Source: Schaalia odontolytica (GTDB lineage Bacteria; Actinomycetota; Actinomycetes; Actinomycetales; Actinomycetaceae). From it: DNA of 64,000 bases. Under the pieces are notes generated by a model. It worked only from the letters and a program-made list of their open reading frames with translations. It was not told the origin of the DNA and made no database searches. Within the stretch, counting starts at the first letter, position 1. The number at the start of each line of letters is the position of its first letter. The stretch covers positions 2,046,001 through 2,110,000 of the forward strand of contig NZ_CP133472.1 of assembly GCF_031191545.1 (NCBI RefSeq). The letters are read 5' to 3'. A program made the translations under genes and the position numbers. Shown piece by piece: positions 16,457-24,145 of the stretch.

Positions 16457-17530
16457 GTGAGTATCAACGCGACTGATCTGTATGCCGACGGCCCCGCCGC
16501 CGGCGCGAAGGCGAAGATTCTCCTCATCCATTTCGATGGGGCGATTGACGCCGGGGCGGCGGGGCGAATGGCCATCCGCCAGCTCCTTCGCTCCTTGCAC
16601 AATGAGCGCGTCGCTACGTTCGACGCCGACGCCCTCATGGACTACCGCTCCCATCGGCCCATCGTGACCGTGGACAACTGGGTGTCTTCCCCGGACATGG
16701 TGATGCCCGAAACCGTCCTCGACCTCGTCGAAGACGACATGGGGAACCCGATCCTGGTCCTGCACGGTGCCGAGCCCGATGCCCACTGGGAGTCCTTTAC
16801 CGCCGCCATCCGGGACATCTGCGAACGCGCGGGCGTGGAGATCACTTTCTCGCTGCACGGAGTCCCCTCGGGCGTGCCGCACACGCGCCCCACGCCCGTC
16901 CACGTCCAGGCGACTGACGAGTCGCTCCTGCCCTCTGGTGGCCAGATCGCGAACCACATGCAATTCCCCTCGCCGCTGTCCACCTTCATGCAGATCCGCA
17001 TGGGGCAGCAGGGGATCGGTGGGCTCGCGCTACTTGGAGCAGTTCCGTATTACATGGCGGACACCGGCTACCCCGCAGCATCCTCGGCCCTGTTGACCTC
17101 GTTTGCCAAGTTCGCGGACCTCTCGCTGCCAGTCGGTGACCTCGAACAGGGTGCCGCCCAGGATCAGGAGAGCATCGAGAAGCTCGTCGAGGGCAACCCG
17201 GAGATCTCGCACACGGTCTCCGCCCTCGAGGAGCACTTCGATGCGTGGACCGGTGGCACGGGTGCGATCCCGCTGCCCGGCATGGGACATCCTCCTGCGA
17301 CCAGCAACGAGGAGATGATCCCGAAGGACATCGGCGATGTCATCGAGGCATACCTCGCGCAGGTCTCTCGTGCCCAGGACGCGGAAATCGAGTCCGTCCA
17401 GCGTGCGCCGCGCAACGAAGACGCGGAGGAACCGGCCAAGCCCGACACCATCGAGGACGTTCTCGCTCGTGTTGAAGCGCGACGCAGGGGAGAAGGCCCC
17501 GGACCTTCCTCGCCGCGCCACCGCGCCTGA
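16457..17530 (+). CDS. PAC2 family protein
   Basis: A 357-residue protein of the PAC2 (proteasome assembly chaperone 2) family, common in actinobacteria and of unclear biochemical role. The conserved fold covers residues about 15-290, with LLIHFDGAIDAGAAG near the N-terminus, a FSLHGVPSGVPHTRP segment and GIGGLALLGAVPYYMADTGYP. The last 60 residues are charged and probably disordered. The start is GTG at 16457 with AGGAGGAG about 4 bases upstream. It is divergent from helD and convergent with the next gene. No membrane segment is seen. Confidence 0.85.
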   Translation: MSINATDLYADGPAAGAKAKILLIHFDGAIDAGAAGRMAIRQLLRSLHNERVATFDADALMDYRSHRPIVTVDNWVSSPDMVMPETVLDLVEDDMGNPILVLHGAEPDAHWESFTAAIRDICERAGVEITFSLHGVPSGVPHTRPTPVHVQATDESLLPSGGQIANHMQFPSPLSTFMQIRMGQQGIGGLALLGAVPYYMADTGYPAASSALLTSFAKFADLSLPVGDLEQGAAQDQESIEKLVEGNPEISHTVSALEEHFDAWTGGTGAIPLPGMGHPPATSNEEMIPKDIGDVIEAYLAQVSRAQDAEIESVQRAPRNEDAEEPAKPDTIEDVLARVEARRRGEGPGPSSPRHRA

Positions 17531-17573
17531 GGCAGCTGCGCGTCAGGAAGCACTGAGCCCGCGTTCTGCCGCG

Positions 17574-17594
17574 GTGGCGCTACCCGCGCGCCAC
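17574..17594. terminator. Weak hairpin between convergent genes
   Basis: A 7-bp stem (17574-17580 with 17588-17594) with a 7-base loop lies between the PAC2 gene and the spermidine-synthase-like gene. It has no U-tract. Confidence 0.3.
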
Positions 17595-17601
17595 GGCCTC
17601 G

Positions 17602-18423
17602 TTAGTCGGCCTGCTGATACCCCACCTGGACGTCCGTGAGCGCGGCAGTTCCAGCCACCCACCGCTCCAGGTCGCGCGGGCGAGTGATCCGAGCGGGAAG
17701 CGCCAACATGCGCAGCGCGCGATCGATCTGATCGACATCGACGACGCCCTCCGAGCAGGCCACGGCAACGACGTTGCCGCGGCGCCCGCTCCGTCCGACC
17801 TTCGGATCCTGAATGGACGCTACGAAGGGGAAAACCTCACGCAGGGCAGCGATGTCCTGGCGTGCGTTAGCCGGTCCACCGTGCGCGCAGTTCACCAGGT
17901 AGACGCCGCCGGAGCCAAGTGCTGCGCGTGCCCGCTGTGCGCACTCAACGGTGCGCAGTGAATCCGGGGTCACCCCCGATGCGAATGCGTCGCGTACCAC
18001 CACATCGAAGGACCCCTCGCGTGTCTGATCCAGGACTGCACGTCCATCGCCGACGCGAATCCTGACCTTCGGGGCCTTCGGGATGGGAAAGTGCTCGCGC
18101 ACCCGTTCGGCCAGCAAGCGATCGACCTCGACGGCGACGTGACGAGACTGCGCGTGTGACGCCGACCATGCGCACGCGAGCGCGCAGGCGGCGCCACCCA
18201 CGTGAAGCGCACGGAAACGCTCCTGTGATCCCCACAGGGAGGACACGACCGCGTCCATGTGCTGCATGTACTCGAACTCCAGGAAGGTCGGATCGGACGT
18301 GTCGACCGCCGACGATTCAACGTCCCCCAGGAAGAGCGTCGCGCGCGGACCATCCCACCGGATACGCGCTGAGCCGAAATCCGTGTCGAATGAGATGTCG
18401 CGTGACGAAGATGAGCGTGCCAT
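17602..18423 (-). CDS. Spermidine synthase-like (spermine/spermidine synthase fold) protein
   Basis: A 273-residue Rossmann-fold protein related to polyamine aminopropyltransferases. Visible features are a glycine-rich AdoMet-type loop (FRALHVGGAACALA), an acidic strand end (VAVEVDRLLAERVREHF) and DGRAVL followed by FDVVVRDAF where the family has its D-A-x-D-P motif. The match is partial: the catalytic Asp pair is not clearly retained, so it may not make spermidine. Many actinobacteria carry such orphan SpeE-like proteins. The ATG at 18423 follows TACAGT by 7 bases, hence probably leaderless. It is divergent from dinB with 47 bases between them. Confidence 0.7.
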   Translation of the reverse strand: MARSSSSRDISFDTDFGSARIRWDGPRATLFLGDVESSAVDTSDPTFLEFEYMQHMDAVVSSLWGSQERFRALHVGGAACALACAWSASHAQSRHVAVEVDRLLAERVREHFPIPKAPKVRIRVGDGRAVLDQTREGSFDVVVRDAFASGVTPDSLRTVECAQRARAALGSGGVYLVNCAHGGPANARQDIAALREVFPFVASIQDPKVGRSGRRGNVVAVACSEGVVDVDQIDRALRMLALPARITRPRDLERWVAGTAALTDVQVGYQQAD

Positions 18424-18430
18424 GGTGGAC

Positions 18431-18436
18431 ACTGTA
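18431..18436 (-). promoter_or_regulatory. Leaderless -10 of the SpeE-like gene
   Basis: TACAGT on the minus strand, 7 bases, then ATG at 18423. Confidence 0.5.
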
Positions 18437-18470
18437 ATCACGTGGGACACCGACAGGCAGAGGAGGTGAC

Positions 18471-19814
18471 ATGTCAAACGCTCCCAGGGACGCGCGCGCG
18501 AAGCGCGACTGGGGATCGGACGACTCTGCCACCCCGATCCTCCACGTCGACATGGACTCCTTCTACGCCCAGGTCGAGATGCGCGAGGACCCGAGCCTCG
18601 TTGGGCGCCCCATCATCGTCGGCGGCACTTCGGGGCGCGGCGTCGTCACCTCCGCCACCTACGAGGCTCGTGCCCTGGGCGTGCGCGCCGGCATGCCGAC
18701 CTCTCGCGCTCGTGCACTGTGCCCGAGTGCCGCCTTGATTCCGGGCAACTTCGCTGCCTATCAGCGATATTCCCGCGAGGTCATGAGGATTCTGGGTACC
18801 GTTACTCCCGACCTGGAGCAGGTTTCGATTGACGAGGCTTTTCTGGATGTGTCTGGGGCGAGGCGGCGCCTCGGATCGCCTCTTGAGATCGCGACCCTGA
18901 TCCGCTCTCGCATCCGCGAGAGCGTCGGTTTGCCCGCCTCCGTGGGCATCGCCTCGACCAAGTCGGTGGCGAAGATCGCCTCCTCGCACGCAAAACCCGA
19001 TGGCCTGCTGCTCATTCCTCATGAGGCCACGGTTGAGTTTTTGCACGGCCTGCCCGTGGGCGCCCTCTGGGGTGTAGGTGGCCGTACCGGCGCGGTTCTC
19101 GAGCGCGAGGGGATCGATACGATCGGCGACCTGGCTCACGCGCCCCTTGCCCGTTTGACGAAACTCCTCGGCCTCGCCTCGGCTCACCACCTGCACGACC
19201 TCGCCTGGGGTATCGACCCGAGGACTGTCAGCCCTGTGCGCGCCGAAAAGTCAGTCGGCATGGAGCGCACCTTCGAGGACGACGTGTGCTCGCGGGCGCA
19301 GATCGAGGAGTTCATCTTGGCGGCCTCCCACGATTGCGCTCGCCGACTACGTGCGGGCGGCGTCGTCGGGTGGACCGTCGCTATCAAGATGCGCGGCGCG
19401 GACTTTCATACGATCACGCGTAGCGTGAGCCTCGTGGCCCCCACGGACACCGGGAGAGATATCGCGAGAGCCGCGCGCGAGCTCTTTTCGCGCGAGAACA
19501 TGCCGATTGGCGGGGTCCGCCTCTTTGGCGTGCGCGTCGAAGGCCTGCAGTCGCGTTCTGGGGGAGTGGCCGTGACTCTGGACCGGGATGAGCGACCGGC
19601 TGCTTCGGAACGGGCGATGGATCAGATTCGCACAAGGTTTGGCGCGGGTGCGCTGGCTCCCGCCACGCTGCTCGGTAAGAAGACGCCCGATAGACGCTCC
19701 TTCGGTGCGGAGGATCCGGACGCATCCTCTGTTGAGGCTCCCTCGAATCAACGAGGCTCTGCGCGGATAGCTCGGTTGGGTGGCGGTGAGCCACACCAGG
19801 GGACCCTCCTGTAG
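18471..19814 (+). CDS. dinB: DNA polymerase IV (Y-family)
   Basis: A translesion polymerase. The 447-residue protein has the catalytic acidic motifs HVDMDSFYAQVE (residues about 25-36) and SIDEAFLDVSG, the helix-hairpin-helix thumb region LWGVGGRTGAVLEREGI and a little-finger domain ending near residue 390. The final 60 residues are unconserved and carry no clear beta-clamp box of the QLSLF type. The ATG at 18471 has GAGGAGGTGAC directly upstream. No LexA box is visible in the 47-base divergent gap, so it may not be SOS-controlled, as in mycobacteria. It stands alone. Confidence 0.95.
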   Translation: MSNAPRDARAKRDWGSDDSATPILHVDMDSFYAQVEMREDPSLVGRPIIVGGTSGRGVVTSATYEARALGVRAGMPTSRARALCPSAALIPGNFAAYQRYSREVMRILGTVTPDLEQVSIDEAFLDVSGARRRLGSPLEIATLIRSRIRESVGLPASVGIASTKSVAKIASSHAKPDGLLLIPHEATVEFLHGLPVGALWGVGGRTGAVLEREGIDTIGDLAHAPLARLTKLLGLASAHHLHDLAWGIDPRTVSPVRAEKSVGMERTFEDDVCSRAQIEEFILAASHDCARRLRAGGVVGWTVAIKMRGADFHTITRSVSLVAPTDTGRDIARAARELFSRENMPIGGVRLFGVRVEGLQSRSGGVAVTLDRDERPAASERAMDQIRTRFGAGALAPATLLGKKTPDRRSFGAEDPDASSVEAPSNQRGSARIARLGGGEPHQGTLL

Positions 19815-19882
19815 TGCCAGTTCGTCTCCGACATAGTGGACGCGCTAAGCTGTCGGTAACACGCGTGTGAAAGGGGCAGCCA

Positions 19883-20299
19883 ATGGCTCTCACTGAGTAT
19901 GAGAAGAAGGTTCTCGAGCAGATGGAAGAATCTCTGCGCGAGGAAGATCCGGCGTTGGCCTCGCAGATGTCTGCCCCCGTCTCCGAAGAATCTGACGCCG
20001 AGGTGCCCGCGGGACCTCGCGGTCCTCGCCGCATTGCGCTCGGCCTGACCGGGGCCGTCCTCGGAATGGTTGTCCTGGTTGTCGCTGTCTCCCTGGGCTA
20101 CTCCGCTGTGTCTATCCTCCTGGGGATCGCCGGTTTCTCCCTGACTGTTGCCGGTGTGCTCTATGCGCTCTCTCGACCAGGTGGTAAAGGGAATGCGGCT
20201 GAACGCTCCGCTTCCGGCAAGAAGAACAAGGGCGGCGGATGGGATTCCTTCATTCAGGATCAGGAACGCCGCTGGGATAATCGCAAGGATAACGACTGA
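19883..20299 (+). CDS. DUF3040 small membrane protein
   Basis: A 138-residue protein with the DUF3040 start MALTEYEKKVLEQMEESLREEDP, two adjacent membrane helices (ALGLTGAVLGMVVLVVAVSL and YSAVSILLGIAGFSLTVAG, residues about 53-95) and a basic, Gly/Lys-rich cytoplasmic C-terminus (about 40 residues). The family is confined to actinobacteria and is often next to dinB, as here; function is unknown. AAAGGGG lies 5-6 bases before the ATG at 19883, after a 68-base gap that could hold its promoter. Confidence 0.85.
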   Translation: MALTEYEKKVLEQMEESLREEDPALASQMSAPVSEESDAEVPAGPRGPRRIALGLTGAVLGMVVLVVAVSLGYSAVSILLGIAGFSLTVAGVLYALSRPGGKGNAAERSASGKKNKGGGWDSFIQDQERRWDNRKDND

Positions 20300-20320
20300 C
20301 GAAGCACACATATTGCTGCC

Positions 20321-20360
20321 GAAAGCGGGGCGCGCTGGGAGACCGGGGCACCCCGCTTCG
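20321..20360 (+). terminator. Terminator after the DUF3040 gene
   Basis: An 8-bp GC-rich stem (20323-20330 with 20351-20358), extended by 2 bp across a bulged A, follows the stop codon. The loop is long (20 bases). There is no run of T. Confidence 0.4.
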
Positions 20361-20458
20361 TCGTACATCGACTGTGAGTGCGGGCTGAGAGGTTGCGTCG
20401 CATCCACCCGCCCGTGGTCCTTACCCGCATGAGTCTGGGATTGGTGGCATCGGAGGTG

Positions 20459-20478
20459 GCGCACGAGGAGGTGTGCGC
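20459..20478 (-). terminator. Possible hairpin after the PKD-like gene
   Basis: GCGCAC (20459-20464) pairs with GTGCGC (20473-20478) just beyond the stop codon of the minus-strand gene. It is short and lacks a U-tract. Confidence 0.3.
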
Positions 20479-20482
20479 TGTT

Positions 20483-21433
20483 TTAGTGTCCTTGGCTTTC
20501 TTCCCAGGTGTCGGTGTTACTGATGAGGAGGTGGGAGAGGGGGAATGGGCCTGTTGTTTCGGTGGTGGTGACCAGGCCGTTGATGGTTTGGGTGTCTCCT
20601 GTGAAGGGGTTGGTGGCCGTGCCTGCCCAGGTGGTGGTCAGTGTGATGGTGCGCGTGGCGTTGGGGTAGGGGCCGTCGAATCGGGAGCGCCAGCCGCCCG
20701 GTGGGGTGTAGTAGTGGCGGATGAGGGCGGGGTCGGTGTTGGGGTCCATGCCCTTGTGCCAGGGGGTGCCCGGTGAGGTGCTGATGAGGTCTGGGGTGTC
20801 GTCTCCCCAGCTCCACTGGTAGTTCGTGGCTGTCAGGGTGATGGTGATGTCGTGGCCCAGCAGGTTGATGGTGTGGGTTTGTGTGGGGTGGGTTGCTGCC
20901 ACGAGCGTGGGCACGTACTTGTTGGTGTAGGACACGTCGGTGGGGCGCTTGTGCAGGCCCGCGCCATCGGCGTGGATGGTCGTGGCGGCGTAGTACAAGA
21001 TCTCGCGCGTGGTGGGCACGTACCCGGCGGGGGCATTGGTGTCTGCGCGGGAGAAGTGTGCGCACACAAATGGCTCAGACTCGGTGCCGTCAGGCAGCGT
21101 CTCGGTGTGCGACGTTGTGCCGTCACACAGATCATCATTGGCGTAAGCCAGCGCCGCAGGACCCGCGTCAGTCTCGTTTGAAAGACGAACCGCATCATCC
21201 ATTGCGTTTGTTTGGGATGACGCTGGAGATTGTGCAGCCGCAGAGTTCTGTCCCCATTTGGCGTCAGCGCTTACTTTGATACCACTTCCTCCGTCAGATT
21301 CAACGATCTGATCCCAATCATGGGGCGTATCATCCCAGCCATGCGCATACGCTGTTGACAATGGAATGAATAGGACACAAATAGCGGCTAATGCCACACC
21401 AGCAGGCCGATAATCGGTGAACTTAGTGCTCAT
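20483..21433 (-). CDS. Secreted PKD-like protein
   Basis: A 316-residue exported protein with a Sec signal peptide (MSTKFTDYRPAGVALAAICVLF, cleavage likely after STAYA near residue 30). The C-terminal half contains a PKD-like element, TATNYQWSWGDDTPDL, followed by a Tyr-rich Thr/Pro region. Similar secreted proteins are frequent in Actinomyces genomes and have no known role; there is no LPXTG anchor or lipobox. The start at 21433 overlaps the stop of the DUF6318 gene by 11 bases, so both should be one operon. The start region is less GC-rich than the neighbouring genes. Function cannot be stated. Confidence 0.75.
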   Translation of the reverse strand: MSTKFTDYRPAGVALAAICVLFIPLSTAYAHGWDDTPHDWDQIVESDGGSGIKVSADAKWGQNSAAAQSPASSQTNAMDDAVRLSNETDAGPAALAYANDDLCDGTTSHTETLPDGTESEPFVCAHFSRADTNAPAGYVPTTREILYYAATTIHADGAGLHKRPTDVSYTNKYVPTLVAATHPTQTHTINLLGHDITITLTATNYQWSWGDDTPDLISTSPGTPWHKGMDPNTDPALIRHYYTPPGGWRSRFDGPYPNATRTITLTTTWAGTATNPFTGDTQTINGLVTTTETTGPFPLSHLLISNTDTWEESQGH

Positions 21434-22292
21434 TGGCTTCTGCCCTTCCCTGCGTTTCAATCCACCGATCGCCCTGCCAGGTCATAAACAAAGAGATTGT
21501 CGCCTGATACTCCTCATTCTTGATAGTGACGCGTTGACCCGAGCATCTCGTACCATCAACTGCCGTCACACCGAATTTCACCCCGATTGTGTTAGGGGGC
21601 ACATCCGCGCCATTCGCAGGAACAGGCTCAAGGAGGAGAACATGGTTAACAGTCAGCGTGTCTCCGTACGCCCAACCATTAGAGTAGACAGCGTCGATCT
21701 TGTTGATCAATGACTGAGCAAAGCCACTCGAATCGTCAGAAAGAGCTGCGATAGCAGAAGTGTCTCCGGTGTTCCACGCATACGTTGCAACTGCCAGGTA
21801 GTGCTCCGCCGCGGCCTCTGCTCCGCGTTCTGTGTTTTCTTTGGCGGCTTCGGGTAGTTCGGGTTTGGGGTAGGTCTCTGCCGCATACTCGGCCGGTCTC
21901 ACGAGCACGCCGTCGGGGCCGATCTGGTAACCGCCCGACATGGCGGGCTCACTCGACGCTGTGGGCGCGGGTGTGGGCACTGCTGTGGGGCCTGTGGTTG
22001 TGACGGTGGGTGTGTGACCCCAGGGGTGCCACCAGCCCTCATTGACGCCGTTGAGGTAGATGGCCAAGAATCCGCCAATCACCAGGCCCACAACTGCGAT
22101 GCGGATACCCCAATCAAGCGCGCCTGCACGCATCCAGGAACGAACCCGGGGGCGCGCTCCCCGCGTGTGGGTGGCAGCCCGAGCGGGCAGCTCACGGTCG
22201 TGCGAGCGCTGCTCGCGGCGCGAGCCCGAGCCAGGGAAGACTGCAGCGTCGTCCTCGCTGGTGGGTTGATCGGATAGGGGTGAGTTCTCCAT
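21423..22292 (-). CDS. DUF6318 family membrane-anchored protein
   Basis: A 289-residue protein with a charged cytoplasmic N-terminus (about 55 residues), one membrane segment (GIRIAVVGLVIGGFLAIYL, residues about 62-80), a Thr/Pro linker and a DUF6318-type extracellular domain (LPEAAKENTERGAEAAAEHY, then YAWNTGDTSAIAALSD). DUF6318 proteins are small surface proteins of Actinomycetales, often lipoproteins; here a transmembrane anchor replaces the lipobox. The ATG at 22292 follows GGAGGG by 6 bases. An in-frame extension upstream runs into repeat-bearing DNA and is not supported. It overlaps the PKD-like gene by 11 bases, so the two products probably work together at the surface. Confidence 0.75.
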   Translation of the reverse strand: MENSPLSDQPTSEDDAAVFPGSGSRREQRSHDRELPARAATHTRGARPRVRSWMRAGALDWGIRIAVVGLVIGGFLAIYLNGVNEGWWHPWGHTPTVTTTGPTAVPTPAPTASSEPAMSGGYQIGPDGVLVRPAEYAAETYPKPELPEAAKENTERGAEAAAEHYLAVATYAWNTGDTSAIAALSDDSSGFAQSLINKIDAVYSNGWAYGDTLTVNHVLLLEPVPANGADVPPNTIGVKFGVTAVDGTRCSGQRVTIKNEEYQATISLFMTWQGDRWIETQGRAEANEH

Positions 22293-22546
22293 GGTGCGCC
22301 CTCCATGATGAGATGCGTGGTGGTCCACCCCCGCCGTTGGGGGCGGACCCTTACCTGTCAGGATACGCGCAGAACCGACACGAAACACCAAGAATGCTGC
22401 GCAACCATCACGCACATCCTCCCACCCAAAAGCCAAGAAACGCACAAACGTGCATGAGGTATTGGGGCTGAGTGTGGTCTTACGTGGATCGTGTGTTGTG
22501 AGTTGACGGTGTGGGGTCTTCCTGGTGGGGCGCGGCGGGCAGTGTG

Positions 22547-22630
22547 TGCATGAGAGGCTGGACTTTGAAACCGACAGCACCACTGTCGGAGGGCAATGCT
22601 GGTCGAGTGAAACCGTCGGCACCTCCGTCG
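22547..22630 (-). repeat. Two degenerate inverted copies of the 42-bp repeat
   Basis: Read on the minus strand, 22589-22630 and 22547-22588 resemble the plus-strand unit (CGAC-G-GGTG then GGTTTCA) and are spaced exactly 42 bases. The array therefore appears to switch orientation around 22631-22658. Confidence 0.45.
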
Positions 22631-22658
22631 CGCAAAAAACGCCCTAAATACTCCGGTT

Positions 22659-23078
22659 GTGGCTATCGGTGGTGCCAGGGGTTTCATGCTGGCCTGAGAT
22701 CGTGTCGACGGTGGTGTCGTTGGTTTCAGTGCTGCCAGTGCGCGTGTCGACGGTGGTGCCAGGGGTTTCGTACTGGCTTGAGGTCGTGTTGATAGTGGTG
22801 TAGTTGGTTTCAGTGTTGTCAGTACGCGCGCCGACGGTGGTGTCGTTGGTGTCGGTGTGGGTTGCACGCGCGTCGACGGTGGTGTCGTTGGTTTCAGTGT
22901 TGTCAGTGCGCGTGTCGACGGTGGTGTCGTTGGTGTCGGTGTGGGTTGTGCGCGCGTTAACGGTGGTGTCGTTGGTTTCAGTGTTGTCAGTGCGCGTGTC
23001 GACGGTGGTGTCGTTGGTTTCGGTGTGGGTTGTGCGCGCCTTGACACTGGTGTCATGGGTATCAGTGTGGGTTGTGTT
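22659..23078 (+). repeat. 42-bp tandem repeat (minisatellite), ten units
   Basis: Ten consecutive 42-bp units begin at 22659, 22701, 22743 and so on to 23037. The core CGACGGTGGTGTCGTTGG is well kept. Two unit types, ending in TTTCAGTGTTGTCAGTGCG or GTCGGTGTGGGTTGTGCG, largely alternate from 22785 to 23036, giving an 84-bp higher-order period. Edge units are more diverged than central ones, as in an array growing in the middle. Confidence 0.9.
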
Positions 23079-23235
23079 CGCGTCGATAGCGGGGCTGATG
23101 GCCTCGTGTAATCGTGCAAGAGGAGTGGGATGCGGGAGGAGGCGAAGGACCGTCGCCTGTGGTGCTCAGGGGCCTCGCCGGTGCGTGTTCTATGAGGCCT
23201 CCGTCGTCCCCCCATGGCCTTTCCTGGGATGCTCA

Positions 23236-23277
23236 GGGGTCCCCACCGCCCTCCCCGGGGTCCCCACCGCCCTCCCC
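23236..23277 (+). repeat. 21-bp GC-rich direct repeat (two copies)
   Basis: Two identical 21-base units (23236-23256 and 23257-23277) are followed by a decayed C-rich stretch to about 23316. Each unit contains CACCGCCCTCCCC, the exact reverse complement of the mraZ ribosome-binding region at 23586-23598. Confidence 0.85.
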
Positions 23278-23484
23278 GAGGTTCCCCACCCTGCTCCCCA
23301 CCTTCCTCCCCGAGAGTGGGGGCACAGTTCGGTGATCGAGTCTAAGACTCGTGAAAACGCTGCAATGTCAAAGAAAACGGCGTTCTTTGTCCGATGTTGT
23401 GGTCGGTGGGGGAGGTGTCGTCGCCGGTGTGACACTCCGAGTGTGTGCAAGATTTCCCCCACTTTTCTCCACCTAAATTTTTCA

Positions 23485-23513
23485 TTGAAATAACGCCGTT
23501 TCTGCTTTCTATT
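23485..23513 (+). promoter_or_regulatory. Candidate mraZ promoter
   Basis: TTGAAA (23485-23490), 17 bases and TCTATT (23508-23513) lie in an AT-rich patch upstream of mraZ. A second possible -10, TATAAG, is at 23539-23544. Which is used is not decided. Confidence 0.35.
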
Positions 23514-23546
23514 TTTCGCGCCACGCCGTAAGTTTCTCTATAAGTA

Positions 23547-23571
23547 TGGGGTCTAGTGGGGTAAAGTGGGG
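23547..23571 (+). promoter_or_regulatory. MraZ box: three TGGGG direct repeats
   Basis: TGGGG occurs at 23547, 23557 and 23567, each separated by exactly 5 bases. This is the arrangement bound by MraZ in E. coli (TGGGN repeats with 5-base spacers), so autoregulation of the dcw operon is likely. Confidence 0.75.
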
Positions 23572-23600
23572 AAAAGTTCCGAACAGGGGAGGGCGGTGAC

Positions 23601-24032
23601 ATGTTCCTCGGTACGTACGAGCCCAAGCTCGACGACAAGGGTCGCATGTTCCTGCCCGCGCGCTTTCGTGAGGATATGGAGGGCGGAATCGTCCTCACTC
23701 GCGGCCAAGAGCACTGTATCTACGCATTCCCTGCAGCGGAATTCGAGAACATGACCGCGGAACTGCGCCGCGCGCCCCTGTCGTCAAAGCAGGCGCGTGA
23801 CTGGATCCGCGTGATGCTCTCGGGTGCCTATAAGGAGATCCCGGACAAGCAGGGGCGGATCAGCGTCCCCGCGGACCTGCGTGCCTACGCCGGTCTGGAT
23901 CGCGAACTCGCCGTCATTGGTGCGGGCTCGCGAGCCGAAATCTGGAACGCCTCGGCCTGGCGCGACTACCTCGCGGTCCAGGAGGAGGTCTTCTCCAACA
24001 CAGCAGAAGAGATCATTCCGGGGATGTTCTGA
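23601..24032 (+). CDS. mraZ: Transcriptional regulator MraZ
   Basis: MraZ is a ring-forming DNA-binding protein with two AbrB-like (SpoVT/AbrB) domains that controls its own dcw operon. The 143-residue protein starts [23 protein letters not shown] and repeats the motif in the second half as [18 protein letters not shown], the expected tandem. Length is normal. The ATG at 23601 has a strong GGGGAGGGCGG site. Three TGGGG repeats lie 30-54 bases upstream. It heads the cluster and is separated from rsmH by 113 bases. Confidence 0.97.
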   Translation: MFLGTYEPKLDDKGRMFLPARFREDMEGGIVLTRGQEHCIYAFPAAEFENMTAELRRAPLSSKQARDWIRVMLSGAYKEIPDKQGRISVPADLRAYAGLDRELAVIGAGSRAEIWNASAWRDYLAVQEEVFSNTAEEIIPGMF

Positions 24033-24145
24033 CCCGTACTCCCAGGTCTCCGCCCGCTGTTCCGACATCACTTCCCCGATGGCGGAGCACGGTGGGGGAC
24101 CTGGGGGGACGGATCTAATGACGAGAGACGTGAAGGAGGCGCGGC

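Larger units (their letters stand above)
22293..23600. other. 1.3-kb gene-poor region before mraZ
   Basis: No gene in this stretch can be supported. It holds a 42-bp minisatellite with two inverted outlying copies (22547-23078), a 21-bp GC-rich repeat (23236-23277), an AT-rich promoter-like zone (about 23460-23545) and the MraZ box. Long frames cross the minisatellite on both strands only because the unit is a multiple of three. On the minus strand one frame reads as a Thr/Asp/Asn-rich chain (TDNTETNDTTVDTR repeats) ending at a TAG near 22650, but it has no ATG, GTG or TTG start, so it is at most a gene remnant. Bases 22293-22546 show nothing recognisable. Confidence 0.6.

Noticed and set aside
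18424-18470. LexA box upstream of dinB.
   Set aside because: No CGAAC-N4-GTTCG-like sequence exists in the 47-base gap.
22659-23078. CRISPR array.
   Set aside because: Units are contiguous with no unique spacers, and there are no cas genes.
22358-23215. 285-codon minus-strand frame and a 229-codon plus-strand frame over the minisatellite.
   Set aside because: The 42-bp unit keeps every frame open, and both frames run into low-complexity, unrelated sequence at their ends.
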